A program made the position numbers and the translations under genes. Of a stretch of 64,000 nucleotides of DNA, positions 55,176 through 64,000 are shown one piece after another. Under the pieces are notes generated by a model. The model worked only from the letters and a program-made list of their open reading frames with translations. It searched no databases and was not told where the DNA came from. The stretch is taken from positions 29,348,723 through 29,412,722 of the forward strand of contig CM075103.1 of the NCBI GenBank assembly GCA_037576195.1, in the 5' to 3' direction. Positions within the stretch are counted from its first letter, which is position 1. Each line of letters begins with the position of its first letter. Source of the stretch: Phytoseiulus persimilis. Taxonomy: Eukaryota; Arthropoda; Arachnida; Mesostigmata; Phytoseiidae.

Positions 55176-57117
55176 CGAAGCGCATTCCGTGTCACAAAGG
55201 TCCTACGAGGCGGACAGGGAGAACGGATTCCTGACGGTCCAAAGTTCATCGGCCAAGGAGCCCTCTGGAGCTTCCCCGCGCGAAGAAGCTCCGAGCTTGA
55301 GCCCGACGACGGGGAAACTCCTCCTCTGCATCGAATGCCCACCATATGTTTGCAGCGAGTGGCACTAGGCCGGGGAGGCCCAGGAGACCGAGGGTTCCTC
55401 TGATCTGGCAATCGTCGAGCCTTTCCAGGACTCGGAACCTTCCACTGCTCAATAAAAAAACCTCAGGCCGCACTCTTTCTTCCACTGGATACCCGACAGT
55501 GCGGGTAGCCTAATTAAAGCGCCGGTTTTTCCAATTGCGTCGAGTGGTTCGCTCATACTCCTCGCCAAGGGCTTGAACATGTATGCATGTTGATGGAAGG
55601 TTGCTGTTCGGTCGACCAGCGGCGGACGTCTTATTTGTGTAGATAACGTATGCAGCCAAAGTCGAGTGCCGCTCCATGAATCGTCGTCGACGTCACCGTT
55701 GTTGCAGTCGTCCATCAAGAACTCGGTCATTTTTCGGACGCCAAACTTGCGAACAGACACGAGTGGCGAGGAGGGAGCGCGGCGCGTGACTCCACGAAAC
55801 CGATCATCGGGCAAGGCTTTATCTCTCCCGATGGTCCCGAGAACAGGGAGTTCCTGTTTATTTTCTCGCCGTCGTTCCGGTTGAAGCCCGACCGGAGACT
55901 TCCGAGGGGTTTTCAGCGAAACGCGAGAAATCTGATCGAATCCAGAGAGAACAGCCCCCTATTGATGCCTCGCAGCGCCTCTTGTTTACCCGTTTCCGGC
56001 GCGAGCTCACCCTATCTGCATGTGAAGTTTCCATCAAGATCTTGTGTGGGAATTTGCAAGTCATGAATCAAACATAGCCGCCAACTGCCCCAGGAACGTT
56101 TTTCCTCCGCTTCCGGAGGGAGAGCGCAGCCTTCCGAGCGGTAATAACATCGCTCGGACTAACGAGCCAAAGTTTGAGCGAAACTTGGGGATTTGAGCGC
56201 AACTATATGGGTTTTTGGTTTTCATCGAGGATTAGACCTGGACGAACGTCGGGAGGGGATTGGGGGAAAGGGGGGTTCGCAGCCGACCGCTAGGCTGATC
56301 TTGTGCCCTCCAAACGAGAATCAATCAGGTGAGCTCAGCCCCCAGGGGCGGGGAGCACGACCTAAGACCACGTGCCGTTGAACCCGCAAACGTAGGATGC
56401 TCTGGATGAATTTCGTGTCACTGATTTCTCTCATTGCAGCTCAAGCTCCGAGTTTTCCCCCTTTCCGAGAATGTTGACATCATCTTCTGTGAGTGTTAAC
56501 GTTTGAAGCTATCGACGAACGAGGCGACGTGTGATTCCCCTTCGTTTCTGAGTGTCGTGCTTGCGAGAGTGCCAATTCCCTGGACCGGGCCCACTGCTCC
56601 GACCGGGGTCTCATGATAGTCGTTCCGTGGAAATACTTACAAAAGAGCCGCCGTTTCTGAGCCCAGTCGTTCGAACGCGCGGTCGCGAAAACGGTTCCGG
56701 GGCAGCTCATCGGAACGGAAAAATCGTCTCCTCCATTCCAGAAGACTCAAGAGATTGTTTTCCATAATCGACTGTGATTCCTCGAGGAGTCAGAGCTTTT
56801 GTGCGGGGTTTGCGGATTTCTACTCTTCTCGTGTGGAGCCGCGACATGGTGCATCGAATACTCTCCCGCGGATGGCTCGAGAGAACTGAACGCTGCTGCA
56901 GGGGTTTTCGAGGGGCTCCCTCGAATCAGGAACGATTGTGGGAGTTTTGAATGACGAGAGTTAGTAGGTCCTGTGTTACGCGTATAAATGAGCCCAGTAG
57001 AGAAGAACGACTCAACGTTAAACCAGACGCGATTAGGGAACGAACTCCGTCCAGCAGCAGGAGCAAGGAGTACGCAGAATCTGCAATTTCCCGGAAGACG
57101 AAACGATGCAAACCCAT
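55176..57117. other. Intergenic, unassigned
   Basis: No recognisable gene or repeat. A donor-like CAG|GTGAGC lies near 56330 after a Gly-rich frame. Confidence 0.35.
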
Positions 57118-57770
57118 GGACGGGTCGTACCTCAATCGGATTCTCCGGCTCCTCGACAACTTTCGACATAGAATTCGCTCCCGTATTCGGAGGAATTCCC
57201 CGAATCGTTCACCTGGTTTTGCGGGATTCCACGGGAAAGAAACGATTCGGAGCGCTTGGAGGCGGTGCGGGAGGCGGCATCACTTGATCTCAGAGCAAAT
57301 AGATCCCGCTTCCGAGGGTACACAGCGAGTCGCGCATCGGAAAAGAACTCCCCAGAACGCTTTCTAATGCTCTGAGGAATCGACGAGCAGAGAGATTTGT
57401 CCCAGGTCAAGCGCTCGTGCGCGTGATCGGAACCAATACACCATGAGAGCGCATGCGTAATGGCCGGGTAGGCAGAGCGTTGTGGGAGCAGACGTTGCGG
57501 GGATTCGCTATCCGACTTCAATTTTCCCGAGAAACCGCGAGAATTCCAACTGCGTCGAGTCGAAAAATGTACCTTCAAAGCTTCTCTCCGGGTGAGGACC
57601 CGGACGGAACTCTCGCTCCCCAGCGGTACGGCGGTGTCGCAGTGGGATTATCGTTTCTAGGTGAGAATTTTCCGCGTTCCAACCAGTCGAGACGGATGAA
57701 CAGCAACAACAGAGAGTTGGAAGAGCTGCTCCGGAGGGAATGGAGTAGGCACAAGAAAGTGAACACGTGA
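57118..57770 (+). pseudogene. Protein-like frame with stops, followed by AATAAA
   Basis: One plus-strand frame stays protein-like across about 650 bp. It first reads TFDIEFAPVFGGIPRIVHLV, then KKRFGALGGGAGGGIT. It continues to a C-terminal part with VGLSFLGENFP and RELEELLRREWSRHKK, ending TGA 57768-57770. Three stops (57285, 57300, 57435) interrupt it. No normal splice pair clearly removes them, so this is either a decayed gene or one with introns I cannot place. The last 105 codons are open from ATG 57453. AATAAA follows 27 bp after the stop. No family recognised. Confidence 0.3.
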
Positions 57771-57796
57771 CGATTGGGGAGAGGGTCATTGCGAGG

Positions 57797-57802
57797 AATA
57801 AA
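57797..57802 (+). promoter_or_regulatory. Possible polyadenylation signal
   Basis: AATAAA lies shortly after the stop at 57770. It is a common hexamer, so it is only supportive. Confidence 0.3.
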
Positions 57803-57815
57803 AAAGCGGAAAAGA

Positions 57816-57830
57816 GGGGGGGGGGGGGGG
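57816..57830 (+). repeat. Poly-G tract, 15 bp
   Basis: Uninterrupted G run, just downstream of the AATAAA at 57797. Confidence 0.9.
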
Positions 57831-57903
57831 TTATTTCCTCCGAATGCGTCGCGGGCGTGCAATACTCCAGGTCGATGACTCAAGCTCCCACACGATGAGG
57901 AGC

Positions 57904-58285
57904 ATGAGCGATAAGAATGAACAAGACCGTCGCCGAAAGATAGCGGAACTCCTCCGAAACGGCCTCGTCAGCCACCTACATTGGCATTCCACAGGCGTCT
58001 ACACGGTTATGATAGTCGCTCGTGGTAGCAGAGCTCCCAGTTGCTGTCAGCATCTCGGATCATACTTCGGCTCACATTTGCTTCCGTCGGAATCTGAGCG
58101 AGCTGAGTGATCGTCCGAGCACAGCGCTTCGCCGGGAAGAAATAAAATATTTAGGTTTCGGAACCCATCAATACTTGATCGATCCCTTGGAAGCATCCGG
58201 CGCCGAATTTTTACGACGCATGAGTCGACCCCAGGCGCGGAACCCGGGCTCGAGCCAAACCCTCCGGAGTCGGAACGCCTACTAA
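57904..58285 (+). pseudogene. Protein-like reading in two frames (weak)
   Basis: The ATG at 57904 opens a charged helix-like segment (MSDKNEQDRRRKIAELLRNG, then LVSHLHWHSTGVYTVM). Near 58022 protein-like reading passes to another frame (HTSAHICFRRNLSELSD, then REEIKYLGFGTHQYLIDPLE) to TAA 58285. A single frameshift or an unseen small intron would join them. IKYLG faintly recalls a late motif of retrotransposon reverse transcriptases but is too short to use. Confidence 0.25.
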
Positions 58286-60264
58286 GCGCGATTTGGAGCT
58301 CGCTCCGCAAACACGTGGACTGGCGGGGACGTGAGTGCCGCCACCCACGACGAGTGGAGTCCGCAGCTCTCCTGACGGAAGATTTTGCGAGATTCTATCC
58401 TCTACACACGGGCTTACCAGCAAAGTGTTATGCAGGGCGGAGTCCTCACTGAACCCTAGAATTGAGTTGATCGCTTCTCTCTGCAAGAAAAATGTCTTGT
58501 TGCATTTCCAGCGCAGCTCCGTACGTGCACGGCTAGGGCGGTCGGAGGGAGGCTCGGTTACGAGTGGCGGGAAAGCACGAGCGTCAGGGACCAGTTGGTG
58601 AGCAACAGCACGTTCGTTTGCGACTCCGACGTTCTTTGTAACTCATAACGGAAAAAAAAAGCCGCTCGACGTGAGCCAGAGAGGCACACATCACCGGGTA
58701 GTTTTTGCTGGCTCTTCCAGGGGCGGCGTATCCGTGTTGAGAGGTTGCGGGTGTGTATTCTACTTTCTCGAACCTCACCGCGGGAAGGTTCCGCTGCCGA
58801 GGAACTTTTATCTCCCTTGTTACACCCGACCTCACCCGCTTCGGGCCTGTTTCGTTTTTCAACAACTTGTTGTGGGTCGGCTCGGATAGAGAGAAATTCC
58901 TCGCTTTTCGCCACCCCTTTTCCTCGGAATTTTCTCTCTCCTGAAAATGCTCCGGGACAGATTGGCTCTCCCTGGAAATGTTTTCCTCCGCTTGAGAAAA
59001 TGAGATGCTATTCCCGAGGAACTGGAGCCACCCCGTCTGGAGAACGTGAATTCGTCTTGTTGGAAATGTTTCTCTTCCGGGGAACTATTTTCCTCTCCAA
59101 ACCTCGCCCTTCCCCAGCTTGGAGCCTCCACAGCCCGCTGAAATGAGACTTCCGCCGCCGATCCGGACCGAGCTCCCCCTGCGATGCGGATAGTCAAAAC
59201 AAGATCCGACACTCAATCGAATCGAAGAGGAAGAAAACCCTTCGGAGCACATCCTTAATCTTTTTTCATCATCGACGCGGACTGCAGGATCGTTTATCTT
59301 CCTCTCCGCGGTGGGCTGTCGGCATCCACGTTCGGGATGACGTCTCGTTGAATGTTTGCTCGAGCGAATTCCTCGGAGCCGGAACGAGTACTCTGTCAAA
59401 CCGATCCATTACTCCAGAATGTTTATTTGGGGAAGTTATTCAGGCATCCAGAGGGGACTCCGAGCGAGTACGGCGATCGGTCCGCCGCCGAATCATTCGG
59501 AGGGTCACCCCGACCCCGGAACTCAAACCTGCTTTCTTCGTATGGCTCCGGGTCCACACACTTACGAGACGCACTGAACCCATTTTGCCCACGTAAAAGG
59601 TGCTCGAGTCCGCTCGGGGATCGCTGCTCCGCTCGGGGATGACGAAAGCGCGCGAACTCCTCCGCCGCGCCTCAACTCAACCGGGGAATCCCAACTCCAG
59701 GTGGTAGTAAAGCCCCTGCTGCAAAGGTCAAGTGAATCAAATAATGCCGAGCCCGTGCCTCTGCGGCGGAGACATATCGCGCTCCTCTCCAATGAGGCTC
59801 GGAATAAACGCCTCGTGTGTCGCAGCTGACCGAGCCAGCTGCGGTCCTGAGCTGTGATTGGAAGTACCTACGCTCAGAATGTGTGGGTCGGGACAGCGGA
59901 TCAAATCGCGCTCGGGTTCCCCCTAGGCCTACATTCGGGAAACTATCGACAGAAGGGTTCCCGATCGCTCCAGGAACCGCTCCAACGACCGTTGCGCGAG
60001 TCGAAAAGTGCCCCAGCGCCTCCGAGCGATTGGTCAGTGCTCGCTTGCGTCTCGGCTGCTCGTGATCGTAAGTGAATCGAGGAGAATCTGGGCAACTAGC
60101 GAGATCTGGGTCGCATCCCAAAACCTCAGTATTGGCCCGGTCGAAGCGATGGCGTAGTTCGTGGGACGCGTGGCCAGCGATCATGCTCATCTTGGTAATA
60201 TGGACACACCGAACTCTGAGTTCGCGGTTCAAATTCGAGTCGCGGGATTTTCTGCGGCGGGAGA
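58286..60264. other. Intergenic, unassigned
   Basis: Weak internal similarity around 58930-59100 (two GGAAATGTTT-type blocks). The 214-codon minus frame 60316-59672 owes its Pro run to the poly-G tract and is not accepted. Confidence 0.35.
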
Positions 60265-60277
60265 GGGGGGGGGGGGG
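60265..60277 (+). repeat. Poly-G tract, 13 bp
   Basis: It lies directly beside the 3' end of the minus-strand retrotransposon. Confidence 0.9.
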
Positions 60278-60384
60278 CGTTGGTCCAGTAGATCCGGAAC
60301 ATCCATGTTTCCACAAAACATGAGTCTCATGGAGCCAAGCTCAACAAATACAATGTTCAGTGTAAGCGCGGACTGGTTTATGGT

Positions 60385-60390
60385 TTTATT
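60385..60390 (-). terminator. Polyadenylation signal of the non-LTR element
   Basis: AATAAA on the minus strand about 52 bp after the stop codon. Confidence 0.5.
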
Positions 60391-60441
60391 TGGATCTGTG
60401 TGTATACATAGCATAATATATATGCACATCAGCCTTTCACT

Positions 60442-61285
60442 TCAGGCGCGAGCAAGCTCAGCGGATCCTATGTTCTCACGCTCCCATTCCTCGAGGAGTC
60501 GTTTTGTTGCTTCCACGGCGAATCGATTCATCTCACTGTTCAGTCCCAAGATGGTTAGGAGGTCCTCCGTCGTGTGGTGTGCATCGTTACATTGGAATAT
60601 CACATGTTCTAGTGTTTCCTCGCTGATGCCACATCTGCTGCAAGTCGGTTCCGGGTTGGCGGAGAAACGGGACCGATACTCCTTCGTAGGGAGACCTCCA
60701 GCTCTGGCAAGTGCCAGGAGTGCGAACCCCCTACCATTGTCGTATATGTGAACGGCTGCTGTTCTCGACTCCTTGTGCATTCGGTACAATTCGAGTGAAG
60801 ATTTACTAGCCATCCCGTTTACCCAGTCGTTGTCCTGTGTGGCTTTGATCTTTCCGTTCAGTAAACGATTATAGATGCCGAGGAGTGCTCTTCCAGTCTC
60901 ATCTCGTTCTATTTGCAATGTGTCGCATCTGAACTTTTTTTCGAAGCTCTTCCACCCGTGCACAGGCTTTTGTATCAATGTTTTGCGCTTTCCGCATGTC
61001 CAGTATCATTCTCGGCCAGCGAGTGGCTGCCATGCAACTGATTCGAGCAAAATACTTGAGTTTACTCTCGGCCTCCCGCGCTTCGAAGGATGACCAGTTG
61101 AGTTCGGACTCAAGGAATTCGTTGGCAACATTCCACCCTGTGATGCCGAGTGCCCATCGCGCTGCGCGCCGTCGGGTCTTCTCCAACTCGTCGCTTGTCT
61201 TCTTAGTCATCACCGTGACTGAGTTAGCATAAGTTAGTTTGGTTTCCAGAAAGTCCTGCTTTCCAGAATGTCTTCGACAGCTCAA
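60442..61285 (-). pseudogene. C-terminal part of the non-LTR polyprotein (two frames)
   Basis: Frame 61285-60899 continues the polyprotein after the first break with TRRRAARWALGITGW and ELNWSSFEAREAESKL, a block typical of tick-type elements. Near 60900-60978 it shifts again into frame 60978-60442, which ends with CSRCGISEETLEHVIFQC, a C-X2-C-X8-H-X4-C knuckle thought to bind nucleic acid, and stops at TGA 60444-60442. Each part is intact in itself, suggesting a fairly young copy. Confidence 0.85.
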
Positions 61286-62231
61286 ATTTGCTACAGCTCC
61301 AGAGTACCTGAGCGTGCATCTGGTTCAGGGCTTTTTTGGACGTGTTGATCCAAATATCTTCCTGTTTCTTGAGATAGTTTGTTCCAACACATAATGTTAT
61401 TCCCAAGTATTTGTATTCCTCAGCCACCGGTACCGGCTCACCTTGAACTTTCAGTCCTGTGCAGTCGCCAACCTGGTGCCGAGAAAAGATCAAGATGGCA
61501 CTCTTCTTTGGATTGAAATGCAGTTTCATTTCATCTCCAAATTTAGATGCGACCTGTAAGAGCTTTTGGATGTCTGCGGCGTTTCTTGCCATGAGCACTA
61601 GATCATCGGCGAAGAGCAGACCCGGTACATTGGTGTACCTCTTCTCAGTTACGTTCCAGAAGTCGCCCTTCCTCCAAATTTCAAAACCGATCCCGGTTTT
61701 TAACAGGCGATTTCCTAGTTCTGAGATATATATGGAAAATAATATACTGCTGAGCGGACAGCCTTGTTTCACACCTTCAGTTGTGTACAACCAGTCTGAG
61801 TCGATTCTATCATAGACAAGCTTTATTTTGTTGTCTATGTATAATCGCCTCAGCAGGTCTATCCACGTTGGATTCATTCCAACATCTGACAGTACTTTCC
61901 ACAATTTGACTCTGTAGATTTTGTCGAACGCTCGCGAGCAATCGAGGAAGCAGGCAATCAGGCCTTGCTTCTTTTTCCTAGACAGTTCTATGGCTGACGT
62001 GATAATGAACAGATTGTCATCTCCACGCCTTCCCGGTCTGAATCCATTCTGGATTTCACCAAGTATCCCTCTGTCCTCTATCCACTTCTGAATCCTCGTT
62101 GCGAGTATTTTCGTGAATAGTCGATATAGAACCGGAGTGATAGTTATCGGTCTGAAGGTGTCGAGATGTCCTTTCTTGGACGAATCCTTACTCACGAGGG
62201 TGACTTTTCCTTCTTTCCAATCAAGAATCTG
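61224..62231 (-). pseudogene. Reverse transcriptase domain of the non-LTR element
   Basis: An open frame runs from 62447 to 61224 (407 codons), but the first ~72 codons appear to be flanking DNA. Reverse transcriptase motifs follow in order: DTFRPITITPVLYRLF (codons 96-111), GEIQNGFRPGR (130-140), the first catalytic Asp in ACFLDCSRAFDK (165-176), GVKQGCPLSSILFSIYISEL (225-244), FADD with the two catalytic Asp (279-282), LHFNPKKSAILIF (309-321) and EYKYLGITL (344-352). FADD in place of YADD is common in this group. The catalytic residues are intact, but the frame ends early by frameshift near 61230-61285. A plus-strand frame inside it is a shadow. Confidence 0.9.
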
Positions 62232-62235
62232 TCTC

Positions 62236-64000
62236 CTTTCACTGACTGCAGGTGGCCACGGACAGAGCGAGGCGTCATCTGGCAGAACGGCGGACGCATC
62301 ACGCTGCCTGGGCCGCCCACATCGTTTCATAGAATCCGGGCTCCCCGCCCAAGCTGACAGCGAGATGGGGGAAGCATCTCGCTGTTTCCGCAGGGAAACG
62401 ATTGACTTGATTAATTTATCCTCCCCAGTGAACGCGAATATTCCCAATGAACGAAGCCGCCATTGGATTCAACGCGTGTTTGAAGTGCGAATCGTAATTT
62501 CCGCTACAAACCCCATGGATCTGAGCAAGGACCGGAAGCCCCCGGGCGTAGACTCTCGGATGTATCTTCCCCTCCCCTTGCCCCCCCCCCCCCCCCCCCC
62601 CCCCCCCGTCTTCGACGGGATGATAGCCCCCACTTGTTTAAACTGGAACGGTTCTGAAAGCCGGGTCGAGATCCCGTCGGGACAGCTTTCGGTGGGACTC
62701 TCTGAGGGAACATTCTTCCTCCGCGGCAACGGACGACCGGTGCTTTGAAAAAGTGAATAATTCACACCTGCATTTCGGAGCTCCACTTCGTGGCAACACC
62801 ATCAAGTGGGCGGAGTCTGGCGGCTCGGATATTTGATTACTATTGGGAACAAATCATTTTCCCGATATTGGCTTCCCACCCTGCAGTTTCGTAATCGCGC
62901 GCACCACCAAAGGCGTCGACTCAGAATAGAGCTGCCATCAAGTGCTTCGGACGGCTCGGCTGATGTCTGCTGTCACGCACGTCGTGTTAAACAAGCAGCC
63001 GAACAAAAAAGCTGCCACAATTGATCTTGATAGCTCAACGCTGCACAAGTGGTTTCGGTTGTGAATAAAGGCGAGTGCGGCGCAGCAGCCGAGCCCACAT
63101 CTAGTTTCATATGCAGCTCTCATATGAGTTTCCGGACGAACGGCAGAGCGGGCTGCGTCTGCAGCTCACGAGCACCCTCAGCTGAACACAGCTCTGTCGG
63201 GTCGATCGGATTCCGATTTGAATTCGGCCTTCAGGGTTCCTGACAGTTCTGCAGCGGAAAGGTTTTCAAACAAGAGAGCCCCGACACCATTCGGTCTCGA
63301 AGACTCCGAGCTTCGCTGACAATCCGATGATGCTCCGCTCGAAGCACTGGTATCGTACAGTTCAGTGTGTGCGCGCAAAACTCCAGAGGGAGGAGACACT
63401 CCGATCGGAACCCTCCTCGCGTCGGGGACCACTTGTTGGCTGGATCCTCATCGACGTCTTCTTCGCAGCCGCCTGGAGCGAGGGCGATTGGAATCCGTGA
63501 TTCCGCGCCTTAGCGTTTCGTGCGAGCGAAGCTAATCCGATTAGACAAACTAATGCCGACAACTAATGCGGCTCCCCATATCTCGACACGATGTCCGATG
63601 GACTTGCGCCGCTGTGTCTCCCGAATCGCTGGAATCGTCCGGAAACGTCGAGAGCACTCGGCAAACTATCGAACAGCGAGTCCGCTGTAGCCAGCTCATT
63701 CCGGCTCGCGAGGATCTTGGGAATCTTTCGGAGCGGGATTTCGACGGGGCACCCCCTCAGCGGCAATCACGGCTGCGAACATGCCGCGGCCCGGCTGGGA
63801 AATGCTGTGATCCTCGAAAGCCAGATGCTCACCGAAGAATGGATGATTTCGTCTGAATAATCAGCTGCCCCCCACGGCAAGCAATGGAGCCCATGTTGTC
63901 GCGAACGCCGCGCGAGAGACTCCGAACATGGCATGATGAGACTAACATTCACGCCGGACTCGCACGTTGTCGGCGTGCACTCGGTTCCGTTCTTTCGTTT
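62236..64000. other. Intergenic, unassigned
   Basis: It contains the C27 tract. No gene was recognised; a 211-codon plus frame (62113-62748) reads through the tract and the antisense of the retrotransposon and is a shadow. Confidence 0.4.
62581..62607 (-). repeat. Poly-C tract, 27 bp
   Basis: The longest homopolymer in the window; poly-G on the minus strand, about 350 bp upstream of the retrotransposon. Confidence 0.9.

Larger units (their letters stand above)
60285..62235 (-). mobile_element. Non-LTR retrotransposon, 5'-truncated, degenerate
   Basis: The minus strand carries a reverse transcriptase domain, a linker and a C-terminal zinc-knuckle-like motif, then a 3' UTR of about 150 bp with AATAAA (60390-60385). 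The reverse transcriptase reading begins abruptly around 62235 at a point that is internal in such proteins, so the endonuclease and ORF1 are missing, as expected from incomplete target-primed reverse transcription. Two frameshifts (about 61230-61285 and 60900-60978) break the protein. Motif wording is close to the elements common in tick genomes. I could not fix the exact 3' end or a target duplication. Confidence 0.85.

Noticed and set aside
59672..60316. 214-codon minus-strand ORF with a proline run
   Set aside because: The prolines are the complement of the poly-G tract; composition is Arg/Ser-rich and there is no domain.
1..64000. tRNA, 5S or snRNA genes
   Set aside because: Several GTTCGA-like strings (for example near 480, 22770, 27690, 34990) were inspected. 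None has a matching T-stem or an upstream A box.

Overview
The window looks like nuclear DNA of an arthropod, most likely a chelicerate of the tick/mite group. The support is indirect. There are spliceosomal introns (GTGAGT donors, one exact TACTAAC branch point, pyrimidine-AG acceptors). There are decayed animal-type transposons (Tc1/mariner, hAT, and a non-LTR retrotransposon whose reverse transcriptase resembles those abundant in ticks). CpG is not depleted, base composition is near 50% GC, and no operons, tRNAs or rRNAs are visible. The species cannot be fixed from the sequence.

Layout. 1-12 kb: gene-poor, with a 143-bp palindrome (981-1123), a 36-bp tandem repeat (about 5.03-5.2 kb) and a short signal-peptide ORF with a good start context (7418). 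12.3-13.2 kb: a frameshifted hAT transposase relic on the minus strand containing a perfect hairpin. 14.6-15.8 kb: the best gene model in the window, a plus-strand gene with a long first exon and then four short exons; three are 66-69 nt, all introns are phase 2, and the exon-intron unit is clearly duplicated in tandem. 17.9-19.0 kb: two arrays of a 45-bp (15-codon) repeat flanking a protein-like but frame-broken segment; a third array of the family lies inverted at 32.7-32.9 kb. 19.9-20.2 kb: a small fold-back element. 29.16-30.76 kb: an internally deleted mariner-like element with about 550-bp terminal inverted repeats. 35.6-36.4 kb: a related non-autonomous element with 200-bp inverted repeats. 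36-60 kb: mostly unassigned, with several low-confidence ORFs or exons. 60.3-62.2 kb: a 5'-truncated, twice-frameshifted non-LTR retrotransposon on the minus strand.

Six poly-G/poly-C tracts of 13-27 bp are scattered through 24.9-62.6 kb, whereas the A/T runs noticed were no longer than about 12 bp. No conserved, named single-copy gene was recognised. Many long open frames occur on both strands because stop codons are scarce in this composition, so ORF length alone is weak evidence and most candidates carry low confidence.

The most interesting material is the duplicated-exon gene and the 45-bp repeat family that keeps phase with neighbouring open frames. The next is the pair of related mariner-type elements. 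All assignments rest on motif reading; none was checked by database search.
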